Shown here piece after piece: positions 17,266 through 25,600 of a stretch of DNA of 64,000 bases (within the stretch, counting starts at the first letter, position 1; the number at the start of each line of letters is the position of its first letter). The stretch covers positions 62,001 through 126,000 of the forward strand of contig CAYIYH010000004.1 in the NCBI GenBank assembly GCA_964367585.1, written 5' to 3'. The notes under the pieces were generated by a model. It saw only the letters and a program-made list of their open reading frames with translations. It did not search any database and had not been told where the DNA came from. Origin of the DNA: CAYJGJ01 sp964367585. Its GTDB lineage: Bacteria > Bacillota > Clostridia > Peptostreptococcales > Anaerovoracaceae. Position numbers and translations under genes: made by a program.

Positions 17266-17425
17266 AATATTTCCTTTCATTTATTACAGTAGCATACGAA
17301 ATTCGTTGTTTGTTGTCTCCTAAAATCGAGTAGATAATTTTAAATTCGATCTCAGTAGTAAATATTCACCAGCAGTGTAATCATAAAAATGAATCACAGT
17401 CCAAAGGGTATTGTAATTATTTTAT

Positions 17426-17716
17426 TTATTCATTATAATCATATGAGTTAATGATTTCGGATACGACATCATCATATTGAGAGTCTTCAAAAACAATATG
17501 TGTTGTCTTGGTTGCGACCAGTCCCGTTAAATCTGGGCAAGTTGCAGGACAACCACACAATACAATTAGATGCTCAGATGGTTGGGATTCCCCGGCCAAA
17601 GCGTACACAAATTCAAAATCTTTGAGTTCTATTTTTAATTTCTCAAAAAAAGAGACTCTATCATAACGTGGATTGCATCCTCCACAAAATTTAATGATAA
17701 TCTTTTTTTCATTCAT
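17426..17716 (-). CDS. Small Cys-rich protein with CGGCNPRYDR motif
   Basis: A 96-residue soluble protein of unknown function. It opens with IIIKFCGGCNPRYDR and later has LCGCPATCPDL, so five to six cysteines could bind metal or an iron-sulfur cluster or act in redox chemistry. The central region looks like an alpha/beta fold with short strands (FVYALAG, HLIVLCG). It ends 15 bases before the phosphoesterase gene on the same strand, and is probably downstream in the same transcript. I do not recognise a characterised homologue. Confidence 0.65.
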   Translation of the reverse strand: MNEKKIIIKFCGGCNPRYDRVSFFEKLKIELKDFEFVYALAGESQPSEHLIVLCGCPATCPDLTGLVATKTTHIVFEDSQYDDVVSEIINSYDYNE

Positions 17717-17730
17717 AATTTTCCACCAAA

Positions 17731-18597
17731 TTATTCACCCTTTAAAGTCATGAATATGATTTCGGGATTATTAAAAACTCTGATAGGGAAGATGCTGTTA
17801 CCTAGTCCTCTGCTTACGTACATACTCGTTTCTTCTTTAGTATAAAGTCCCGATGTATATTCAGGGAAAAAGCCCTGATTAGGTGCAAGCACTCCACCTA
17901 CAATTGGAAGGCGGATTTGTCCACCATGTGCATGTCCCGCAAAAACTAAATCTATTTCGTGTTCGACATAAATATCGAATATTTCTGGACGATGCGACAA
18001 TAATATTTTAAACCGATCGCTTTTAGACCACTCTTCGAGTAGCGATTCTATTTCAGCGGTATCATATTCTTCACTGTCGACTTCCGTTGAAAATCCTGGG
18101 TCCGATAGTCCGAGCATATCAATATAGTCGTCACTACCTATTGATATGCTAATAGTTTCATTATCTAGAACTATTACACCTGCGTCTGTGAGCGCCTTTT
18201 TTATTTCTTCATATTCTCCAGACCAAGCTTCGTGATTTCCTGACACATAAAAAATCGGCGCAATTCTTATTGCATTTTCGATGAATTCCATAGATGATTC
18301 TAGGTCATATCTTCTCCTATCGATCAGGTCGCCAGTAATTACTATTATGTCAGGGGTTCCTGCATATATAGTATCAAAAAGCTCTTGCTGGTTTTCGCCA
18401 AATTGTGCATCGTGTAGGTCTGAAACGTGACAGATTATTACATCGTCGAATCTTGATGGAATATTTTCATTATTAAATTCTATTTCGGTTACTTCAAGAT
18501 TATTATTTTGTATGGCGATATAAATTCCTAATGCTAAGATTAGCAATATTGGAATCCCTATAAATATTATTTTTTTTAGGTGTTTTTTTATTTTCAT
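17731..18597 (-). CDS. Membrane-anchored metallophosphoesterase (YkuE-like)
   Basis: A 288-residue protein with one N-terminal membrane anchor (residues about 9-28, IIFIGIPILLILALGIYIAI). The calcineurin-like dimetal site motifs appear in order: HVSDLHD, TGDLIDRR, GNHEAW, LLSHRPE and AGHAHGGQ. Family members of this size act on envelope phosphodiesters such as UDP-diacylglucosamine or similar lipids; the substrate here is unknown. The active site is expected outside the membrane. Its promoter region lies in 18598-18957, where the three 0A boxes also lie, so control by Spo0A-type protein in this direction is possible too. Confidence 0.85.
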   Translation of the reverse strand: MKIKKHLKKIIFIGIPILLILALGIYIAIQNNNLEVTEIEFNNENIPSRFDDVIICHVSDLHDAQFGENQQELFDTIYAGTPDIIVITGDLIDRRRYDLESSMEFIENAIRIAPIFYVSGNHEAWSGEYEEIKKALTDAGVIVLDNETISISIGSDDYIDMLGLSDPGFSTEVDSEEYDTAEIESLLEEWSKSDRFKILLSHRPEIFDIYVEHEIDLVFAGHAHGGQIRLPIVGGVLAPNQGFFPEYTSGLYTKEETSMYVSRGLGNSIFPIRVFNNPEIIFMTLKGE

Positions 18598-18836
18598 TTT
18601 TTGCTTTCTATTTTTTGTATTTTATGTTTTAGATTGATTTTTCTACCAAATTACCCACAATTATTCAATATCTGAGGAGGTAAATAATATTTTTTTTTGA
18701 TTATAACATACTAGATATAATAAGTAAATTCCAATTCTATAATTTCGGCGTTTTCTCCGGTTTTGAAAATTCTCTTTTTTGCTTGTGGATCTATTTCGAT
18801 TTCAAAATAGTATATATTTGCATATTTTATTTGTTT

Positions 18837-18863
18837 TGTCGAAAATGGTCGAAATTAGTCGAA
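18837..18863. promoter_or_regulatory. Array of three phased Spo0A boxes
   Basis: TGTCGAA (18837-18843), GGTCGAA (18847-18853) and AGTCGAA (18857-18863) lie exactly 10 bases apart, one helical turn. The 0A-box consensus of Spo0A is TGNCGAA, so one box is exact and two differ at the first base. A TTGTCAAA at 18881 could be a further weak half-site or a -35. The array precedes an operon that encodes a Spo0A-type DNA-binding domain, which suggests autoregulation or control by a full-length Spo0A elsewhere. Confidence 0.65.
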
Positions 18864-18957
18864 CGATTTTTGTAGATTATTTGTCAAAATAATGTATATT
18901 AGAATTATCAATATTAGTTGGAAAATATTGAAATAAATATAAGTTGAGGTAGATAAT

Positions 18958-19302
18958 ATGAAAGGAAAAATTGCTATCATTAGTCAGTCCTCCAGCACTG
19001 CGATAGACCCAGAAGAAGTACTGTTCATAGAGAGTTATGCACGAAAAGTTAGTATCATTACGATACATGGAACATATACACAGTATGGTCATCTCGAAAA
19101 AATTCGCGATGCGCTAGGAGATAAATTTTGTTGGGTATTAAAAAACAAGACAATCAATTTGGATATGATAAAGGAGATTAAAAATGGAATAATTATTTTC
19201 AAAAATGATGAAAAAATGATACTTGCAGAGCTTGCTTTTAGGAAAGCAAAACAAGGGTATAATAAATACTTAAGAGAAACCACTAACAATTATTTTGTTT
19301 GA
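18958..19302 (+). CDS. Stand-alone LytTR-type DNA-binding protein (probable)
   Basis: A 114-residue protein that appears to be a LytTR domain alone. The segment LFIESYARKVSIITIHGTYT, then HLEKIRDALGDKFCWV, then NKTINLDMIKEI, follows the LytTR pattern: first strand with an E/D, a central basic strand, a helix ending in F-x-R, then the N-L-x-x-I strand. The usual Arg-x-His before the NLD strand is replaced by VLKNKTI, so DNA contact may differ. There is no receiver domain or membrane segment. GAGGTAG precedes ATG 18958. It is upstream of the Spo0A-C-like gene and downstream of the 0A-box array. Confidence 0.6.
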   Translation: MKGKIAIISQSSSTAIDPEEVLFIESYARKVSIITIHGTYTQYGHLEKIRDALGDKFCWVLKNKTINLDMIKEIKNGIIIFKNDEKMILAELAFRKAKQGYNKYLRETTNNYFV

Positions 19303-19358
19303 GAAGCAAGTTTCCGTTTAAAAGAAATCGAAACAAAATGGCTTCAAAAACGCTGATT

Positions 19359-19385
19359 AAATAGTTATCCAAAACATAACTATTT
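19359..19385 (+). other. Hairpin between LytTR-like and Spo0A-C-like genes
   Basis: AAATAGTTAT (19359-19368) and ATAACTATTT (19376-19385) form a perfect 10-bp stem with a 7-base loop, followed by CACATTTTT. It could be a weak terminator or an attenuator lowering expression of the second gene. Confidence 0.5.
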
Positions 19386-19443
19386 CACATTTTTGAGCGC
19401 AGAAAACACCATTTCTAAATATGAAAGAAAGGAAGGAGTTATC

Positions 19444-20028
19444 ATGCGTGGGATAAATAAAGGAATCAAAATTACACTTCCGTTCGATCAGTCAAAGGCT
19501 ATCGAAAGAATGTTTGTAGAATGGAATGAAAATAGTAACAATATGATTGAATTAATTATTATTCCGAATCCGGATGGGTCAACCATTAAAAGATTAAAAT
19601 TTGTTAGTAATATTATATTCGTTACATTTAAATATGGCGAAACTAACATCGAATTATTAGTCGAAGAAAATAGTATGAATGAAATCGATTTGGAGATACA
19701 AAGAATGGGGATCCCACTTAACTCTAAAGGATACAAGTATTTAAGAGAAGCTATAGTACTTGTCTTAAAAGATTCGGAGCTAATATCTGCGATGACGAAG
19801 GAGCTGTATCCTACTATAGCTAAGTTATATAATGTATCACCCAACAGTGTAGAAAAAGCCATTAGAACTTCAATAAATAGCGCATGGGGAAGAGAATATG
19901 TGTTGGCAAATTCAATGGTGGAAGAAGATGTCTTTTACTTTGTCAATAAACCCAAAAATTCCGAGTTGATTTCGGTTATTGCAGAAAGAGTTCGCGGTAA
20001 TCTCATTGTAGAGAAAAAAGAAGAGTAG
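19444..20028 (+). CDS. Spo0A effector-domain protein lacking a receiver domain
   Basis: A 194-residue protein whose C-terminal part (about residues 75-185) matches the Spo0A DNA-binding domain: GYKYLREAIVLVLKD, LYPTIAKLYN, SVEKAIRTSINSAWGRE and PKNSELISVIAERVR correspond to the recognition-helix region that reads TGNCGAA boxes. The N-terminal 75 residues do not resemble a phospho-acceptor receiver; no conserved Asp pocket or Lys is seen. It may therefore bind DNA independently of phosphorylation. AAGGAGTT precedes ATG 19444. Upstream TTG at 19393 is rejected because the ribosome site would be inside the gene. Its own operon carries 0A boxes. Confidence 0.8.
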   Translation: MRGINKGIKITLPFDQSKAIERMFVEWNENSNNMIELIIIPNPDGSTIKRLKFVSNIIFVTFKYGETNIELLVEENSMNEIDLEIQRMGIPLNSKGYKYLREAIVLVLKDSELISAMTKELYPTIAKLYNVSPNSVEKAIRTSINSAWGREYVLANSMVEEDVFYFVNKPKNSELISVIAERVRGNLIVEKKEE

Positions 20029-20065
20029 TATTCATCATTATTTTTGCGATGGTTAAATTTATATA

Positions 20066-20276
20066 GATGATAGGTGTGACTAGTTGTTTCTGTGAGCTAT
20101 GTAAATCATAAAATGCACTTCGAGTAGAGAGAAAATAATCTCTCCTATTACTACAGTTTCACAATGTGGAGATTATTGGTAAAAAGGTATATATGATAGC
20201 AAGTCAATTCCGTAGACTCAGAATAGTAATCTGATGTATGGGATCGACAGCTTATTATATGTGCCTTTTTTATTGT
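20066..20276 (+). ncRNA. Candidate structured RNA of about 210 nt (possibly 6S-like)
   Basis: This AT-rich gap has strong internal pairing and no coding frame. The 5' AGTTGT (20082-20087) can pair with ACAGCT (20247-20252), AGGTGTG with TATGTGCCT near the end, TGTGA with TCACA, GAGAGA with TCTCTC (around 20128-20144), ATCATA with TATGAT, and TCAGA with TCTGA (20219-20235). It ends in CCTTTTTT like a terminator. A long closing stem around a large internal loop and an apical stem is the layout of 6S RNA, but I cannot confirm the family. It could also be the leader of the pgeF gene. Confidence 0.4.
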
Positions 20277-20412
20277 CTTGAAAATTCATGCTATTTTATG
20301 ATACATTAAGTAATAAGAAAACAGCAACTTTAAAATCAACAATGACAATAATATTATAATGGCAAGACTAGTAAAAAGAATTAGTAGTAAAAATAATAAT
20401 GAAAGGAATCGC

Positions 20413-20448
20413 ATGACTACACGTATGTCATTAAAGGTGAATTCATGA
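20413..20448 (+). CDS. Possible 11-codon leader ORF overlapping pgeF start
   Basis: ATG 20413 is preceded by AAAGGAATCGC and reads MTTRMSLKVNS. Its TGA (20446-20448) overlaps the pgeF ATG (20445) in an ATGA arrangement that often couples translation. PgeF has its own AAGGTGA site, which lies inside this frame. It is too short to be certain it is real. Confidence 0.25.
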   Translation: MTTRMSLKVNS

Positions 20449-21209
20449 AAAAAGAAATGAAAAAGTTAATCAGATGGAGCATATTTGAAGAAGAGGTTGT
20501 TGCATTTACAAGTACAAGACAGATAGGCAACGTATCGTTAACAAGCGATGCGAGTGAAAAGACCGTAGAAAATATCAAAGATATGGCAAAAATTGCAAAT
20601 ATATCTCAGGAGAATTTCATAGGGTGCAATCAGACACATTCCACTAATTTTTATAAAGTTAGTGAGAAGGATATTTTTGAAGGAGGCTATATTAATGGGA
20701 ACAAAATTGAAAATTGTGACGGTCTTTATACCAGTATTCCAAATATTGCTTTGATGTCTTTTCATGCCGACTGTAATCCTGTCTTAATATACGCACGTGA
20801 TAAAAAAATAATAGGAGCTATTCATGCGGGATGGCAGGGAACGGTGGATTGTATTGTGACAAAGATGGTAAATCACTTAATTATCAATGAATGTTGTAGC
20901 TCACAAGAGATGTATGTATATATTGGGCCATCGATTTCGAAGGAAGCACTAGAGATAAAGGATGATGTACTTGAATTGGTGAAAGCGATGCCATTCGATT
21001 CCTCTAGTTACTATGTGAAAAAAAATGATTCCACATACTTGTTAGACGCAAAAGGACTAAATAAGCAGCAACTTATAAATGCCAATATCCCTGCAGAAAA
21101 TATTACAATAAGCCCGTATTGTACATATAATAACGACAAATTGTTTTATAGCCATAGAAGAGGCGACGCAGAGAGATGTGCTTCTTGTATTTTGTTGCCT
21201 AAAAAATAG
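20445..21209 (+). CDS. pgeF: Peptidoglycan editing factor / purine nucleosidase family PgeF (YfiH, LACC1-like)
   Basis: A 254-residue cytosolic enzyme of the DUF152/LACC1 family. These proteins are zinc-containing purine nucleoside phosphorylases/deaminases, and in bacteria are linked to removing wrongly placed residues from peptidoglycan precursors. Zinc-site motifs are visible: NQTHS, SFHADCNPV and GAIHAGWQGT, plus CxxC-like Cys in the C-terminal RGDAERCASC. The sequence starts with an approximately 20-residue segment before the fold. The gene lies downstream of the candidate RNA. Confidence 0.9.
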   Translation: MKKEMKKLIRWSIFEEEVVAFTSTRQIGNVSLTSDASEKTVENIKDMAKIANISQENFIGCNQTHSTNFYKVSEKDIFEGGYINGNKIENCDGLYTSIPNIALMSFHADCNPVLIYARDKKIIGAIHAGWQGTVDCIVTKMVNHLIINECCSSQEMYVYIGPSISKEALEIKDDVLELVKAMPFDSSSYYVKKNDSTYLLDAKGLNKQQLINANIPAENITISPYCTYNNDKLFYSHRRGDAERCASCILLPKK

Positions 21210-21231
21210 ATGATCAGTATATATCTATGTG

Positions 21232-21310
21232 TAGCTAAGATGTCTGTGTCTAGCTAATATTACGGGTAGCCTCATGAGTTTCATGCCAATAGATATCTCC
21301 GAGTAACCCT
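21232..21310 (+). other. Structured intergenic stretch before yeiH-type gene
   Basis: TAGCTAAGA (21232-21240) pairs with TCTAGCTA (21249-21256) with one bulged base. A second module has CATGA/TCATG around 21273-21286 and GGGT/ACCC at its ends. AGATATCTCCGA here also occurs in the long repeat at 13162-13173. It may be a weak member of that repeat family or a leader RNA. Confidence 0.3.
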
Positions 21311-21391
21311 TAAATTAAAACACGTAAATTTTATGGTATAGTAAGTTTATGGCAAATTTACACAATATTGATAGATTAGTAGACTAATTTG

Positions 21392-21400
21392 TGGTATAAT
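21392..21400 (+). promoter_or_regulatory. Extended -10 promoter of yeiH-type gene
   Basis: TGGTATAAT is a TGnTATAAT extended -10, 38 bases upstream of the preferred start codon at 21439. No good -35 is visible at 17 bases. Confidence 0.5.
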
Positions 21401-21438
21401 TCAATATTAAGAAAAACACAAAAAAAATGGAGATTTTG

Positions 21439-22554
21439 ATGGAAAAAACACTAAAGATACTTCCCGGCGTCTTATGTGCCCTTGTGATTGCGATTTGTGC
21501 TCACTATGTCGAGAGCTTACTGCCAATACATTTAATTGGCGCATCAGTAATCTCTTTGTTCATAGGAATGATATTAAATAGCTTTATAAATACAACGGCA
21601 CTTAAAGCAGGATTAAAGTTTACTTCGAAAAAAATATTAAAATTTGCAATTATTCTCCTCGGAGCATCATTGAGTATTCAAACAATATTGACTGTAGGGT
21701 CGCTCTCGCTAGGGGTAATGGTTTTTACCTTTTTAACATGTTTTGGTGGTGGATATTTTATCGGAAAAGCACTGGGGCTCGATTGGAAACTCTCTAATTT
21801 AATTTCCGCAGGCACGGGCATATGCGGTGGTTCTGCAATAGCAGCAATTGCACCCGTAATCGACGCTAAAGACAGAGACATTGCGTATGCAATGTCGGCG
21901 ACATTTATTTTTGATATGATAATGATTGTTGCATTTCCATTTATGGGGCATCTTTTAGAATTGAATGACATGGCGTATGGGTTGTGGACAGGAACTGCCG
22001 TCAATGACACTTCTAGTGTAGTTGCTGCAGGATATGCTTATAGTGAAGGCGCTGGTGACTTTGCAACTATGGTTAAGCTTACAAGAACGATTGCTATTAT
22101 CCCTACAGTTCTCGTGTTTGCATATATCAATATTCGATTAAAGCAAAAAGAAGCTGTTAGCTACGCCCAAGCTATTGAAAAAATTAAAGGAAGCTCAACT
22201 CAGTATGAGGTGAGTCAAATTGATATGATAAGTAAATCATATGAAGACAAAGATTCTGAAAGAGAAAAGGTGACGAAAAGTGTCAATTTTCTATCGCTTT
22301 TCCCATGGTTTATCCTCGGATTTGTTGGATTAGCTATTATTAATAGCTTCGGATTGATTCCAATATCAATTTCTGCAATTACAAAGGAAGTCAGTAAGTT
22401 TTTGATGGTAGCCGCGCTTGCTGCAATTGGACTTAATACTAATATTAAAGATATGAAAAGCGCAGGTTGGGCTCCTATGTTGCATGGATTTATTATATCC
22501 GCGTTAGTTGTTATTGTAGCAATAGTAGTTGAGTGGTTTATGGGAATAGTATAA
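21439..22554 (+). CDS. YeiH/UPF0324-family putative anion (sulfate) exporter
   Basis: A 371-residue integral membrane protein with about 10-11 hydrophobic segments. Family motifs are GMILNSF near residue 45, ISAGTGICGGSAIAA around 120-135 and GLWTGTAVNDTSSVVAAG around 180-197, the pore-like conserved parts of the UPF0324 family. Some members are annotated as putative sulfate exporters, but transport is poorly tested. A cytoplasmic loop of about 50 residues before the last membrane segments is rich in charged residues. The start at 21439 is preferred because GGAG lies 6 bases upstream; the ATG at 21427 contains that site. Confidence 0.85.
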   Translation: MEKTLKILPGVLCALVIAICAHYVESLLPIHLIGASVISLFIGMILNSFINTTALKAGLKFTSKKILKFAIILLGASLSIQTILTVGSLSLGVMVFTFLTCFGGGYFIGKALGLDWKLSNLISAGTGICGGSAIAAIAPVIDAKDRDIAYAMSATFIFDMIMIVAFPFMGHLLELNDMAYGLWTGTAVNDTSSVVAAGYAYSEGAGDFATMVKLTRTIAIIPTVLVFAYINIRLKQKEAVSYAQAIEKIKGSSTQYEVSQIDMISKSYEDKDSEREKVTKSVNFLSLFPWFILGFVGLAIINSFGLIPISISAITKEVSKFLMVAALAAIGLNTNIKDMKSAGWAPMLHGFIISALVVIVAIVVEWFMGIV

Positions 22555-22652
22555 CGCAATTATTTTCTTAAGTAGTTTATGTGTTAGTGTCGCGTCGTTT
22601 AATTTTGTTTGTATTTTGAAATTAGTGCGGAAAACAAAGAAGAAGGTGCAAG

Positions 22653-25600
22653 ATGAATGATTATAATGTAGAACAAAAAGGATTTAATTCAAAATTTAAA
22701 TCTATTATTGATGCCACTCCATTATGTCTAAATCTTTGGAACATAAACATGGAGAATATCTTGTGTAATAGACAGGCTGCAATGTTGTTTGACCTTGATA
22801 GTGAACAGCAATACATAGAGAATTTTTTCAAGCTTTCTCCAGAATATCAACCTAATGGTAGGAAGAGTGATGAGCTTGCAAAGGAGCATGTTATCAAAGC
22901 GTTTGAAACTGGCTACAATAGATTTAAGTGGTTACATTGTAAGCTGAACGGTGAAGAAGTTCCTTGTGAAATAACTCTTACAAAAATAAATTACACAGAA
23001 GAAGATCTTGTTGCGGGATTTACTCGAGACTTGAGAGACGAGTTGATGGGTAGCAATAGCGTTGACGAGTATGAAAATTACTTTTTAAATAATATTTCAG
23101 AAAAAGTTTTGTTTAAAAAAGTAGCCGAAATATCAAAGGAATGGTATTTTTCATTTGATATTCGCACTTCACTTATTAGGTTTTATGGAAATTACGACAA
23201 TAAACCAAGTTCTGAATACTTGCCACTCAATGCTCCTTTAAAAAAGGGTAAAATACATGAAGAGGATGCGGATCTGTTTCTTAAGCTCATGGAAAATATG
23301 CGAAAAGGATATTACGAACCTTTAGATATTAGATATTTGCAACCAAACGGTTCTTATAGATATATTCGATTTATGTATGAAATGGTGAATGATCCTAACG
23401 ATAACCCAGTATTCGTAGTTGGGAAGGGAATTGACGTACACGATCAAAAAACTTTGGAAAGAAGATCAAGAATTGATTTGCTAACAGAGTGTTATAATAA
23501 GAAAACAGCGGAATATATGATTGTGGAGATGATTCTTGAGAAAAAAGAAAAAGAATTCGCATTGTTTTTCATAGATATCGATGACTTCAAAAACATAAAC
23601 TATAACGTTAGCCACGAATTTGGAGATGAAATACTGAAGCTTGTGGCTAAGAGTATTAAGTCAATATTTAGAAGTGATGATATCGTTGCAAGAATTGGTG
23701 GTGATGAATTTATTGTATTTACTGCCAATCCAGGAAAGAAAAACGTACTTGACAAAAAAGCTCGAGATATACTTAAGTTATTGAGCATTTCATATCCATA
23801 CAATGATAAAGAATACTCTTTATCTGCAAGCGTTGGTGTTGCTACGCACGAAAATGCACAATCTTTTGATGATTTATACAAAGCTGCGGATAGAGCTTTG
23901 TATAAGGCGAAGTCAAAAGGTAAAAATACGCATGTATTTTACGACAACACCTTGGAAAAAAGTCCAATTATAGCTCTAACAAAATTAGAAAATTCAAAAA
24001 GAATTGATGGTACGATTATTGACTTTGAACTTGTTACAGAAGTCTTCGACATCTTGTACAATGAAAAAAATGACATTTCCACGTGTGTAAATAATTCATT
24101 ACAATATATCGGAGCGAAATTCGACGCAGATAGAAGTTATATATTTGAAACGTTTGACAATGGTAAAACTTACGATAATACATATGAATACTGTAAAAAA
24201 GACATTAATCCTGAAATAGCTAATTTACAAGGTATAACTAGTGATGTGCTCAGCGAGTTTTTTATTGACAATCATAACGGGATTCTCTTTTCTAATGATT
24301 TAGCTGCAACTTTCAAACAGGAGAATGCTTATAAACTGATGGCTGATCAAGGAATTAAATCATTCGCACATGCTCAAATAAAAAAAGATGGCTATGTCAC
24401 TTTTTTCTTAGGGCTTGACGACTGTACAAAAGCTAGAATATGGAGTGACCGTGAGACGAATAGCTTGCAGTATATCGCTAAAATCATGTCCATAATGTTG
24501 AAAAGTGTTTACTTGCAAGAAGAGGTGAGTAACCTTGGAGAATACAATAGAACTACGATGCATATATCCGAGATTTCCGAGGAAGTATCATACGTTTCAG
24601 ACATTGATACTTATGAATTACTCCACGTAAACAGGGCACTGTTAAATATTTTAGGCAACCCACCGGAAAGCAAATGGAAGGGTGGCAAGTGTTATGAAAT
24701 ATTACAAGGCAAAACATCTCCTTGTGATTTTTGTACGAATCATTTACTAAATGAACATTCTTCCTATGAATGGACTTTTTATAATCCTGTTTTTGAAAAA
24801 ACATTTCTATTGAAAGATAAACTAATTCCTATTAAAGGGAAGCTTGCAAGACTAGAGACTGCGATTGATATTACTAAGGTAAGTGAACTTGAACTTACGC
24901 TAAAGGAGAAACTGGAAGATGAGAGATTTATTACGAGCTGTATAGCGGAACTTCATTCCGAGGATCTACCTAAAACATCAATTACCAAAATTCTAGGCCA
25001 TATTGCGAAGTATTTTTCATCTTTTAGAACTGTTTTGTTCCAGATTTCAAAATGTGGGAAATATATAAATAATACATATGACTACTGCGAAGTGGGATTT
25101 TCTTCTCGCATAGACATGTTACAAAATGTACCAATTGAAAATGCCAATAAGTTATTCAAAATAATAAAAGAGAAAAAACAGTATTATTCGGAATCCTTGG
25201 AAAAATCCTTTAATAAGAGTGATGCGGACTATATTTGGCTAAAAGATTTGGAGGTCGATAATTTTATTGTTTCCTCTATTAAGGATGTCGAGGGGAATAC
25301 GACGGGGTTTATTGCGATAGAAAATCCACAAACGGCAGTAGATAAAATGTGGATTTTAGAGTCAATTTCAAAATTTTTAGAGAATTTTATTAACAAGAAT
25401 GAGTTGATTTCATCTCTAAATCAACTAAGTTATTATAATAGTTTAACAGGTATATATAATCGTCAGAGTTATATAGATGCAATATCAAAAGAAAACTTGT
25501 ATTCGCTTTCTTCCCTAGGTGTTGCGCATATAAATATCAATAAAATGCGCAGTATAAATATAACCAAGGGATTTGCTTTTGGTGATGCCATCATCAAAAA

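Noticed and set aside
18674..18704. Strong AGGAGG on the plus strand after the phosphoesterase
   Set aside because: It is followed by AAATAATATT and a T-run with no ATG, GTG or TTG start and no extended frame.
22555..22652. Cyclic-di-GMP riboswitch upstream of the GGDEF genes
   Set aside because: No GEMM-type conserved GGCAAA-like and GCAAAG-like core was seen here or elsewhere in the window.
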